Source of the DNA: Paracentrotus lividus
Lineage: Eukaryota; Echinodermata; Echinoidea; Camarodonta; Echinidae
Direction of reading: 5' to 3'
NCBI GenBank assembly: GCA_940671915.1
Contig: CALNVZ010003433.1
Coordinates: 47,775,134 to 47,839,133, forward strand
DNA length: 64,000 nucleotides
This document shows, piece after piece, positions 13,401 to 27,000 of this stretch. A program made the translations under genes and the position numbers. Within the stretch, counting starts at the first letter, position 1. Every line of letters begins with the position of its first letter. The notes under the pieces are model-generated. The model worked only from the letters and a program-made list of their open reading frames with translations, was not told where the DNA came from and made no database searches.

Positions 13401-16400
13401 GTTAAGAGTATCCAGATCTACTAGCAAGTGGTCATCATGCATGACCAGACTGCCTGAGTAAATGGGTAAATGAACCTCTGGAATAACAAAGCAAAGTTTG
13501 TATTGTTAGATTAGTATGAATCAACAAAATTGCCATTGCATATGCAAATACGTAAATGAATGCCAAATCCATCATGCACAGCAAGCAAATCAAAATAGTT
13601 TAGAGTTGGAAGATCTTGATGAGAGTGCTATAACAGTAAGGAGGAGCACGACCGAAATACCAAAGAAAATATGTTTACAAATGTATGTTGCATTCTTTGG
13701 AAATAAATTCATGCTGTCTAACATGGACAAGTTGAGTCCCACCATTAAAAGTACATTTGAATATGGAACAGTAAACATGTGGAAATATCAAATGCATTTC
13801 AATGAATAAATTCAAGTACTTTCATTATAAAGATCGTTGGAGTACATAAACATCTATTATACATTCCATTGTTATTCTTTGTAGAGATTCCAGACTGCTA
13901 GCAAGATGTTCATCATGCATGACCTAAGTAAATAGTGAAATACGTGAACGGAGTACAATCCAGATTATCGTCGTGCCATGACCAAAGTAATAGTTAAATA
14001 ACTTTTACATTTTTTAAAGCAGAGTTTGTATAGATATTTATGAACACAAACTCGCCATCCATATGCAAAATGCCGTGATTTGAATTTCATTACAATTTAA
14101 ATTCATTGAAGGATTTTCATTATATAGATTGTGTAAATATTTGGGAGCATTAAAATGGTTATTCTTTGAATGAAATTCCAAAGCGCAAGCCAGGTCATCA
14201 TGCATGATGCACAAAGCAGAGTTTGTATTGTATGGATAAGTACATAATCACAAAATTTCCATGAATATGCAAATACGTGAATGAATGTCAAATCCATCAT
14301 GCACAGATAAGCAAATTAAAAAATCGTTTGGGAGCTGAAGTATTAATGAAGAGTGCTAACTGTAATAGGAGGAGCACAACAGTATATCCAAAGGGAAAAA
14401 ATTGTTTACAAAGTAATTTGCATTCTTTGGAATTAAAACATGTTATAACATGAACAAGTTGAAGTCCATCAGTATTATGAAAACATAAATAGCCATCCAT
14501 ATCGCAAAATGCTTGATTTGAATTGCATTTCATTTAAATTCTTCAGAACTTTCATTATATGGATTGTTTAAAATATTTGGGAGCATTCAAATGTTATTCT
14601 TTGAACAAACATTCTAAAGTGCAAGCCAACTTAATGTATCATGCATGGACCAGAGTAACATGGGTAAATGAACTTCTTACAATTAACAAAGTTGAGTTTG
14701 CTATGGTATGGATCAGTTACAAATTTGCATTCTTTGGAAATAAATACATGTTTTTGTTTTTGTTTTTTGTTTTTTTGTTTGTTTTTTTTTTCTTCTACAC
14801 ATAACCAAGAATCTTGCCATGTCCGCAAGTCAATCTTCACAAAAATTTCCCACTTCAACATAAGGGTAGAATTAGTAAGGGTTGTTTTATGATCAGGGTA
14901 ACCCATTGTCTCACTGGACAAAAAAAAGTTGTTTGTTTTTCCTCAATATTTGTGTATATGTTCTTCTAGACCAAGTGAAATGATACTGTTAAATTTTGAG
15001 GCATGAAGGTCACCATTTTTCTATAGAGGTTTCAATTTTTTATTACACATAAAGTCAATTGCTTCATTTTTCGGAGAGGATGCTTTTTGATGGAACATGA
15101 TTTGACAACATTGTAACGTGAACTGTCTGAAAAATATGTGGGTNNNNNNNNNNNNNNNNNNNNNNNNNGGTCATCATGCATGACCAGACTGCCTGAGTAA
15201 ATGGGTAAATGAACTTCTTGGAATTTACAAAGCAAAGTTTGTATTGTATAGATTAGTATGAATCACAAAATTGCCATGCATATGCAAATACGTAAATGAA
15301 TGCCAAATCCATCATGCACAGACAAGCAAATCAAAATAGTTTAGAGTTGGAAGATCTTGATGAAGAGTGCTATAACAGTAAGGAGGAGCACGACCGAAAT
15401 ACCAAAGAAAATATGTTTACAAGTTAATTTGCATTTCTTTGGAAAATTCATGCTGTCTAACAATGGACAAGTTGAAGTCCACCATTAAAAGTACATTTGA
15501 ATATGGAACAGTGAAACATGTGGAATATCAAATGCATTTCAATGAATAATTCAAGTACTTTCATTATAAGATCGTTGGAGTACATAAACATCTATTATAC
15601 ATTCCATTGTTATTCTTTGTAAGAGATTCCAGACTGCTAGCAAGATGTTCATCATGCATGACCTAAGTAAATAGTGAAATACGTGAACCGGAGTACATCC
15701 AGATTATCGTCGTGCATGACCAAAGTAAATAGTTAAATAATTCTTTAATTTTTAAAGCAGAGTTTGTATAGATATTATTGAAACACAAACTCGCCATCCA
15801 TATGCAAAATGCGTGATTTGAATTTCATTACAATTTAAATTCTTGAAGGATTTTCATTATATAGATTGTGTAAAATATTTGGGAGCATTAAAATGTTATT
15901 CTTTGAATGAAATTCCAAAGCGCAAGCCAGGTCATCATGCATGATGCACAAAGCAGAGTTTGTATTGTATGGATAAGTACATAATCACAAAATTTCCATG
16001 AATATGCAAATACGTGAATGAATGTCAAATCCATCATGCACAGATAAGCAAATTAAAATCGTTTGGAGCTGGAAGATATTAATGAAGAGTGCTAACTGTA
16101 TAGGAGGAGCACAACAGTTATACAAAGGGAAAAAATGTTTACAAGTAATTTGCATTTCTTTGGAATTAAAACATGTTATAACAATGAACAATGAAGTCCA
16201 TCAGTATTATGAAACATAAATAGCCATCCATATGCAAAATGCTTTTTGAATTGCATTTCAATTTAATTCTTAAGAACTTTCATTATATGGATTGTTTAAA
16301 ATATTTGGGAGCATTCAAATGTTATTCTTTGAACAACATTCTAAAGTGCAAGCCAACTTAATGTATCATGCATGACCAGAGTACATGGGTAAATGAACTT

Positions 16401-19400
16401 CTTACAATTAACAAAGTTGAGTTTGTATGGTATGGATCAGTACAAATTTGCATTTCTTTGGAAATAAATACATGTTTTTGTTTTTGTTTTTTGTTTTTTG
16501 TTTGTTTTTTTTTTCTTCTACACATACCAAGAATCTTGCCATGTCCGCAAGTCAATCTTCACAAAAATTTCCACTTCAACATAAGGGTAGATATAGTAAG
16601 GGTTGTTTTATGATCAGGGTACACCCATTTGTCTCACTGGACAAAAAAAAAGTTGTTTTGTTTTTCCTCAATATTTGTGTATGTCTTCTAGACAAGTGAA
16701 ATGATACTGTTAAATTTTGAGGCATGAGGTCACCAACTTATTTTTCTATAGAGGTTCAAATTTTTTATTACACATAAAGTCAATTGCTTCATTTTTCGGA
16801 GAGGATGCTTTTTGATGGAACATGATTTGACAACATTGTAACGTGAACTGTCTGAAAAATATGTGGGTGTGGGCAAAGTAAACATAAGTTTGTTGCATAT
16901 ATACAAGTATTCTTACAGACAAAAATCATTATTTCTCAAGTGATGTGCACAAAAACACCTATTTCGGAGAAGACGTTTTTTGACAGATTTGGCACCCCAT
17001 TTTTGGTAATGGTCACAAAACTGTAGCTTCTGTGGTTTTCAGTTTTTAAACAATCACAATTCAGTAGTCAATTATGACTGGGGAAAAAAGCCTAATGATT
17101 GCTAATAATAAAGATGTGCAAGCTCAAAATTAGAAAAAAAATCAAATGAGACAGTGATTTTGCTCTAAAATGCCAGATATGGTAAATTTTTGGAAGTAAA
17201 TGTTGCTCTAACAGTGCCCAATAGTTTGCCATCGTAGATTTGAGATTACAGTACCTATATTTCTTTTTATAGTGCACAGAAGGACATTTTTGGACGGTGT
17301 ACCCTGATCGTTGAAAAAAACCATAAATAATGAAAACATCACAAAAATTGAAAAATTATCCACTCATGAATTTCCCAAACTAGTGCAAAATCATAAAAAT
17401 ATCTGTAGGCGAAAATATTGGCTTATACAGAATACAAACCAGAAAGGACTCTGATGCTAGGTGCCATCAAGTCATCTTCGACTTCTGGTGACCCCATGGA
17501 CAAAACCTCTCCAAGTTTTCCTCTCTTTGGGCTATTTGACACAAATTGCACAATGACATGTCTGTTTCCTTGGGCACACCATCCATCCATCTGGTCCGCT
17601 GTCTCCCTCTTTTTCTCTTCCCTTGCACTTTTCCTAGCATGATGTAGATCGAGCAATGTGTCCAAAGTAACCAAGTCTTTGTTTGAGAGCCATGCTCTCA
17701 AGGGAACAGCATGGTTGTATCTCTTCAAGCACTTACCGGTGTGTTCTTCTGGCTGTCCATGGGATCCTTAATAATCTGCGCCAACACCACAATTCAAATG
17801 AATCTTAGTTTTTTTCTCACTGCTTTTCTAACAGTCCAGCATTCACATCCGTACAGTACAACAGAGAACATCAATGACGATACCATCCTAATTTTTGTTG
17901 TTTTGCTTATGTCTTTATCTTTCATTATTTCAGTGAGTCCAGACATTGCAGTTTTCCCAAGCACGATGCAGCATCTTATTTCTGCTGCACAACCACCATC
18001 ATTCTCCACTTTAGCTCCGAGGAAGACAAAATCATTTACAACTTAAATATTTTCTTCGCCAACCTTAAAATTATCGCGCAGTAGACATTACTTTTGTTTT
18101 TTTCTTAAAGTTGAGGCTCAGTCCAGCTTTTAGGCTCTCTGCTTGAAAGAACTCTGCATTCAAGATTTCTAAAAATACACTTCTCCATGTTGCTCAAATC
18201 ATAACTAAATCTGAAGGAGAAAGGTCATTTTCACATGCAGCTAATGTTGATAAATTTGAATACTAATAACTTACTCTGAAGTTTCAAATGCATGTTGATT
18301 GATGGCTTCTATGGCTGCTTTGAAGAGTATCTTGGATGTGAGTGTGTGACCATGATATATGATAGGTTCCTCATTGGCACCATCCCATACATCTACTGCA
18401 AAACAACCCAATCATAATAATGCTTATTTTAAAAGTGGGAATAAAAAGACAATTTACAAACAGATAATGCATTTGAAGAAGGACCATATTCCAAGCTCAT
18501 CTATTAACGTAATAAAAGATCCAAATTCGGAATCCAAATTTCTGCATATACATGTATGTAACTCTGTATACAAAGACCTAATAATATATATTGTGTCTTG
18601 TATCTTATATACCTCATATTTGCAATGATACCTTTCTTAAATTGTAGATGTTATGCAAAACTGAAGAACTTGCAAATGAAGGTGACAGTTCAAACAAAAA
18701 ATTTTGCAAGTAATGAGAAAGTTAAACAAGACTCAGTGAATGCTTTCAATTATCTATTAATGTAGTAAACGGATCCATCAGGATGACTCCATACCTAACC
18801 CTCAAAACCACAGGCTAGACCTTTGGTCTGCCCATCATGAGTCTGTACCACATGCCTAAATCAGCCCCTAAAAGAGTCTCTTCCACCAGAATAATAATAA
18901 TAATAATAATAATAATATGGTTTTATTTACCCAGGGTAGCCACTTCAGTTCTGACAACTGTTCTCCCAGCGGGCCCTGCATGATGTTATTATTACCCCCA
19001 AGCTCCTTGTATTGTAAAAAGGCAACTTTAGGTACCATTTTTGTAAGTCTTCGGTATGACTCGGCCGGGTTTCGAACTCACGACCTCCCGTTCATGAAAG
19101 CAATACTGTGAACTTTTTCCTTTCTGGCTATGCCTTAATTTCTTGCAAGCTGGGGTTAGGAGCATTTCAGCTCTTACTTAACCCTTTAGCACCTAGAGAC
19201 TGTGTGAAAAGTGTCAGTTTACTCACTAGCGGAAAGAGTTATGCTGTGTTTCAATCAAGTTTTTTCAATTAAAATTGCTATTAAAACATACTTTTTTGTG
19301 CAGAATCGGACAGCACACATCCAATGGGTAATCCCAAAAAAGTATGAGCATATTTCATCACATGTTTTTTTATACTATCTTGACTATAGCGTGCTTAAGA

Positions 19401-20719
19401 CAGGGGCTGTTTGGGGCGGTTTAGTGAGTAAGCTGAGGGGCGGTCTCGGGTGGTTTAGGTGCTAAAGGGTTAAGTAATGCATGCCAATGTTTGACATCCA
19501 TCAATATACGGTTCCTGTCTGCTTTATCCATTACATTGATGTTCAAAGTCAAGTATTATCTGTTAAAAGTGACCAAAAATTTTTTGGCATGCTCAAAGCT
19601 TTTTCCTGACTTTTGTTCATTCAATCAATCAAAACGGGAGGTCAGACAGGTGTTGGATCAACAGTGGTAACATCCGATTAAACAGCAGACATGAAACACA
19701 CAAAGCAAAATTTGAAACTAGGCATAATAATGAGCAAGGCAGTAGCCAGATTGTGTCTCGCCTACCTACATAGTAAAGTTAGATGGACCGACGTCATTTG
19801 GATTCCTACACTCTAAAAACTGAAGTGCTGTTTTTGGCTCTTCAGAGGCTGAAATCAGCACTTTTTAAGAGCTTGCATAGTGACTGCACTCAAAGTGCTT
19901 TTTAACTGCACTCAAGGTGCTGGTTTAGCACTTTCACGTGAGCTGAACTTTCAGCAAAAATGGGCAAAACGGCGTGACTTCGTTGGGATTCGAACCTGGG
20001 TTCCCTGCATGAGAAGCGCTGATGAGCACGTTAGACCAATTCACATCTCATGATTACTAGCAGATCACATTGTTGCATGAGGAACTTTCTTCAAATTTGC
20101 CATAATCATCTACTATGCTGTCATAATTAAAGCCAGTAAGCGAGATCTCCGTTGGTCTATTGGTTACGTCAGTGGTACTCTTCCATGTCTAGGTGGAACC
20201 CGGTTCGAATCCCATACCGACATTGAACATTTTTTTTGTTGATAAATTAACACTTGGGCAAGTGCTAAAATAGCACTTCAGGTGCTGATATAGCACTTCA
20301 AGTACAGTCACTATACAAGCACCCAGCAATTAGCACTTCAGTTTTTAGAGTGTATGTCTCAACTCCGGTGGACAAGACAAAAAGGAGATATTTGTTGTAA
20401 CTTACATTCTATCCATCTACATCCTTTCTGTAATGCAGACACATATGCTGCTACACTTGAAGGTCCTTTCAACTGATCCTCAGTTAGATACCTGCACAAA
20501 TAATCATTAAAAAAAAATATATATACGTAATTGTACTTCAGTAGAAACATTCAAACAACACCTAAAAACCCTCCTATTCAAAGCTTGTTATTCCTAGCTC
20601 GTTACTTTCGTTTATTGAACTTATGTGTGTTATATGTATTTTTTCATTCTCCCCTCTCCTCCTTTTTCCATTGCGCCTTGAGCACTCCACAGAGTGGATT
20701 TGGTGCATTACAAATTATA

Positions 20720-20752
<33 letters not shown>

Positions 20753-23700
20753 TGATTCTCCATATTTACCTGTAAAACAATCATTCACACTATGAATGCA
20801 TTTTATATGCAGAATGCATACATGCATTGTTGAGAGTAATACATGGTATTGATTAAGGCCATGATTTCAGTTAATTGTTTGGTTTTAAGTTTAATAAGGG
20901 GGTTTAAGTTTCTTTGATTAGTTTTGAAATACAAAAGGCCATCAAAATATGGACAGAGCAATAGAGACAATGCGATAACATTTGAATACTTACGTATTAT
21001 GAGAAGCTGCAATGAAGTAATGTGATAAAGATTGCGTCATATCCTGACAAACCTTCTTCTGCTGACTGTCAAATATGTCACATTCTGAAGATAATAGATA
21101 GCTTGTGAAACCTGCAACACAAACATAATATATCAATCAATCTTTATTGATGAACAAAAAGAAATTTTGCAAAATTTGACAAATTTGACGGATGCATCCT
21201 ATCTGAAGACTCATTCAAAGTGTTTGATCTTTTTGGACATCTGAAATGTACATGTATAATTTTAATAGAATATATGGTTTTAATAAAAAATATTTAATAT
21301 TAATATGGTTTTAATAAAAAAATAAATCCTAGTTTTTCTTTACAGATTTCGAATGGTCATTTTACAGACATTTTCTTATACTTTCACATGCATGTACATT
21401 TGTAGCTTGACTTTTATAATTTTATAGCAAGGGGCCAAAACAAAATTAGATGTCTTTTTTTGTCACACTGTAACAAAGTTAACTTTAAAGCTGGGGTATA
21501 GTTTGGGTAAATCTGCTACATCTGCTCTAACAGTAAGATTCAAGTTTTCACAAGGATTAAACTTGTAAAAAATTGGTTTAATGCACACTTTTTACAGTTG
21601 GAGTGTTTCAAAATAGACAAGAAATAGGTGATATCATTCCATCTTATCAAAACTATTATCCAGCTTTAATATATCTTTAAAACATTTCAAGTCATGCACT
21701 TTCAAGGGAGTGGATCAAAATTTGATGACTCCAGAATTTGTAAAAAGAACTGGAAATAAATGTCTTGAAACTAATTTTCTGGACCAAATCAAGACCAGCT
21801 GCCCCACCTTTGGATTTGTGCATGATACGAGATTGCTTTACATACCATCAATACCCAAATACCCTTTCTGACGACCTTCTTCGGATACTTCATAGCGCTG
21901 TATTAGAGCCAAGCATTTCTCCTTTGTTACACTGGTCATCTAAATAGTAAATGGTAAAAGGAAAGATAAACTTGTTGATTTGACATATAAACCACATATT
22001 AAACATTCCTGTTGCAATGGGACATGCATTCCAAAATGTATTCATATCACCCTAATAGTTCAAAAAGTATGCAGGGTATATTATATATGATTCTTTGTAG
22101 GGTTATAACATTTCCTAACTCTATGCCAAGTTTTAGAAAACTTTGTTAAAGCATGGCCAATATGGGGATACAGTCTCTGTCAAAAAGAAAATGGTACAGT
22201 CCGGGAAAAAATAATTTAGGTGTGAAATCTTTTCAAATAATGTGTGACCTACCAAATTAAACCCTAAAAGATTTTTCTTGCTGGTGCGGTTAGTTCTATA
22301 TAATTTGCGTTCATAAAACAAAAGTTATGCTAACTTTTGTGTGACGAGGAAAAAAAAAAAATTGAAATTACACATTTCTATTGTTCTGGAGCGCCAAATT
22401 CATGGCCATTATGCGAAACCTACACAGAGCCATGGGACGGCGTGTATAAAATTGATTTTTCTTGATTGTAGAAAACAAGTCATATCTCAAAAATTAATGT
22501 GATGAAAAAATTGCAGAAGAAAGTTTTTCCTGATTTTCCTGCTTTATGAAAATACCAAACAATGCCAGGTTGTGATTAATCTTCATACATACTATAAAAA
22601 ATGTTTTCCACTTGTACCATTTTATTTGATACAGACTGTAGATAACCCATTAAAAATTCATACTTTTATAAAAAATAAAAAATTTAAAAAATAAAAAAAA
22701 AAAGAATTATTGACTAGATGCAGGTTTATGGTGTATCCTTTGTGAATTATGTTGCTGGGCAGTTCCAAGGTAACGGAGTGACATTCAGAGGCAACATTTC
22801 AGCATTCAAACAAGTTTATCATCCATACTTTAATCTTTATGTACAAAGAAATGGTTCATGACAATAGCTGATGGTACCCTCTTTTCAAAATGATAATTTT
22901 TTTTATAGTGATATTCTTAATTAATGAGATATGAATATTCATAATCATGGTTACGGAGTGACGCAAAATGGACATGCATATTTGAGCAGAAAACATTTTG
23001 CTTAAACTCTGTGAAATTTAAATGGCTATCACAATTTTGAGTTATTGATTGGATTCTATGTTATTCTAGGTATAATATGCCACCTTGCATAAAAAAATTG
23101 GTTGAATATTTTGTTAATTATGACTTAAAACTTGAACCCTTGTCCGGTTACGGAGTGACGGTTACGGAGTGACATCTGGTTTCCCGGTCTTTTTCGTGAG
23201 GAGAAATGCATTATAAAGAAATATTAATACCAAAGTTTGTTGGAGTAGACCATGACAATTACATTAAGCCAAAAAAATTGGCAAAAAGTGACGAGATATA
23301 AGAATTAGAGGCATTTAAAGCCTCATAGTCCCATACATGCAAATTTGGGTTTGATCAATTATTCAGCGCAAGAATACTGAATCACAAATTTTTAAAACTT
23401 AAATGATTGGTTGTATTGTAAAGAAGCCTTTGTGGTAAATTCAGATCCTAATTTGCATTTTCAAAGGCACAGCGGCACATTAAAATTTCAGCTCCATGTC
23501 CTGTTTTGCTTGGAACTGCCCTGCTACATTCAATACACACGTCGATGGGAAAGTTGTCAAAGTGCATACAGAAACTTTCAATCTTTATTACGTCTAAATG
23601 TAACAGTATTTTGAGATAACATTTTATGATAAATATTTCCAAACTTCCGATGGGAAAGTTGTCAATGTGCATACAGAAACTTTCAATCTTTATTACGTCT

Positions 23701-24035
23701 AAATGTAAACAGTATCTTGAGATAACATTTTATGATAAATATTTCCAAACTTCCGTGATCCACAAGGTGAATTTCAAGGTTAAAGGTCAAGATATCTTCA
23801 CAAATCTTCAAAATGATCAGAGGTCAGAATCCTTAATTTCAAACAATCTACACATTTTGTGATGATTTACCTAAAAGTTCTTGAGATATGAGAGGTAAAA
23901 AGTAAAGGGCCTCCCGCTTTTTGCCAAGATCTCATAATTTGTTGGGCAGTATCTCCAAAATCCAACCTGATAAACCTGTGAGATCAAACTCATCAAGTAT
24001 ACCCATTTTTATTGAGATGGTCAGAATAAAATTTT

Positions 24036-24074
<39 letters not shown>

Positions 24075-27000
24075 GGGGGGGGGGAGGGGTGATTTGTCAT
24101 GAAATGACCCATATAAAGCACATCTATGTACACATTCAGCTACATTGTAGCTGTCTTTCTTTTTTTTCTCTCTCTTTCACGTCTTACGAGGAACTTTATT
24201 ATACTATACATTCAAATATTTACATCATACATTGAATTGGTTTTAACAAAAAAATAGCTGGGCTAAGCTGTCTTATAGACTGACTGTATGGTTGAATTTG
24301 TGTATTGAAACTGTATTCCATATGTCATGTACATGTACGTAGAGGAAGTCTAGGCTACTTAAACTAAAAATCACATGTAAGCATATAGCTACACATGTAT
24401 CTTGTGATATATCCTCAAAGTCTCGATTTTGCAACCAGATGGTGATACATACTATCATCAAGAGTTTGAATTTCATATCTTAAGTCTCATATCTCATAAG
24501 ATATCGCAATTGAAAGCTAAACTTATGAAATTTGATAACTTCATCTTTGTGACCCCTGACCTTTGACCTACATTCTCCAAAATCTAATCAGATTATCTTT
24601 CTGTGTCGTCATCATCATTATCATTTTATCACATATCTAAAACCATTATTTAATGAAGTCAAGTTTAACTCACCCCTTGCTCCGCTTCTAGAAATATCAT
24701 GAGATCATCTAAGGTCATGAATTCACTACTGGAATACCTGGAAAGAACAAAGGGACAATCAAATTCAGACTTACATGGAAAAAAAAACAATGATTAAAAC
24801 CTTTAGCCACCCCTATTCTCTATCCATTTTGTCTCTTTTATTGTATTGTACAGTGTGTTCCTAAAAAAAGCTAAGCGAAGTTCAAAGGTCATTCATTTCA
24901 AAAGTATAAGATTTATTTTTGTGATTTGTTTACTAAACTACTAAGTAACTTATCAGCTTTAATTTGAGACATTGCTTGCGTCCAAACTGTAATGGGTCAC
25001 AGAGTTAGGGTCATTTGAAGGTGATAGGTACAAAACCCATTTTTTCCAAGTTTTTTGTTTTTAGGGTATGCCTGGACCCACCACTGTTTAGTGTCCATAT
25101 GGGGGGGGGGGGGGGGTGTGGGGATGGCACACCTTCCCCCCTGCCTGGACCCGCCGCAGTACATAGTACTTACCTGACTAACAGGAAGTAGATTTCAGGT
25201 CTTGTTGACATTTCTTTAAATAATTCTAAAAATTCACTGCTTGATAGAGTAGGCCTCGTAGCATCACCATCCTGGTACACTCTGGGCTGTGTCATTTCCT
25301 GCATACAAATATATTTAAAAACATTGTTAGCTTTATTTAAATCAAAGGCAAGTCCAAATTCAAGTTGATTTTACTCATTTAAAGCAATCTTCTCATGTTT
25401 ATTGATTCCAAAGGCTTTTCAATTCACCTGCTTCTTGTATGATAGCAGATGTATATACATGTATATGGGTTGAATAAAAACAAGCTCACTGCAATCTACG
25501 TACATGTACAATCATAGTTTGAACTTTCATAAACAGCTTTTAACTGGTAGCAACTTTTTTAAGTCAGTAATTGTAATATTCTCGTCCGGATATAATTTTT
25601 GGTATTTAGTCACAATGCTTTTAATGATATGGAAATTTGCATGTTCATTTCTTCCTCAACGTTTGTTCACCATCGCTGATAATTATTTCAATAACTTTAT
25701 TTTCTACAAAGGTCTGGCGGGCACAAGGCCACTAAAATTCAGAGAAAGGGATAGAGAAATAAGAAGTTTGGGAAAGATGAGAAGGGTTTCTCTATTGAGG
25801 TTTGTTGACACAAAAATATGGGATTTATTGTGTATGCGCCGTTATTGTATTAAGTTGGGGTATCATATCAAGCTATTTGGAGATGGTCCCTGCTATAACA
25901 ACATAGTATACATGAAATTCATACAGACTGTCTGATTGATATAAACCCCTTACAAAAAGTTCTGCAAATCGACTTTGGGCCATTATTACTTTTCAGGTAC
26001 GCTTTAGTTATTCTTGATATTCATACCATTGGAAAGATTATTTATTCCCCTTTTTATTGATATCATATTTGTAATGATCGTGTCCCCTTATACAAAAATA
26101 AGCTTGTCGCAAGCTAGTTACTAGCTTGTCACAATCTTATTAAGCGTGTTTTTCAGAAAATAAGCGGGTTGCAATCTAGCTGCCATCTTAAAACTAGCTG
26201 GTAACATAATAACCGTCTTGAAACTAGCTTGCCACAGAGACTGACTAGCTTGCGACTAGCTTGCAGGATTTTTTTCAAGTTAGTTGCAAGTGTGCCAATA
26301 TTTTTACTCTCTTGTGACAAGCTAGTGCACTAGCTTGCAGGAAAACAAGCTAGTTTGCATAAGAGGTCTAGATAGTGACAAGCTTGTCATACATTTTTCA
26401 AGTTAATTACAATCATGACCCTCCTGCAACTACCTGATTATGATTACGATCAATTACAATTACTGTCATTACTGGAAAAAAGTGTGCCTAAAACATGCAT
26501 CTCGGAGGCGGGGCTCTTTTCTGTTGCTCTCCTTCGTTGCTCTTTTCGTTCAAGCAGTCTTACATTTTACTCGTCCAACTATAGCCCCTTTCAGATTGGC
26601 ACTCAAACAAGGGATGTCCTCCGGAGGTTACCCTTTGTTCACCCCTTGTTGCCTCTAATCTGAAAGTAACCAGAAAAAGACACCCGTGTGTACTCGGCAC
26701 GAACACAGCGTGAACACGAGGTAAGATACACGCTAGACGTCCTAGGGTGTTCTGGAGTGACATCCAGTGTTCGTCCACTGTTTACCTTGTTTTGGGGGTA
26801 ATCTCAATTGCCTCCCTACGTATACACACACCGAGTGCATCTAGATTGAGTTGTGAACTGAAAGTGTGACATTATCTTACCCTGTGTTTTGATAAGAATC
26901 ACACTCCGTGTACGTTCTAGAGAGGGTCTGAGGTGTCCTCCGGAGGACGTTCCGTGTATGGCAGTTTAAAAGGGGCTTATCTTGTTAAGTTAATATAGGC

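Noticed and set aside
13516-13809. 97-residue plus-strand frame in copy A
   Set aside because: Broken by indels in the nearly identical copy B, no recognisable domain, and lies in an assembly artefact.
17423-17728. 101-residue minus-strand frame near the RTE-like fragment
   Set aside because: No motif I can identify; probably 3' debris of the same element, not a host exon.
19977-20220. Two functional tRNA genes
   Set aside because: B boxes are good, but acceptor stems do not pair and the arms are degenerate; treated as tRNA-derived modules.
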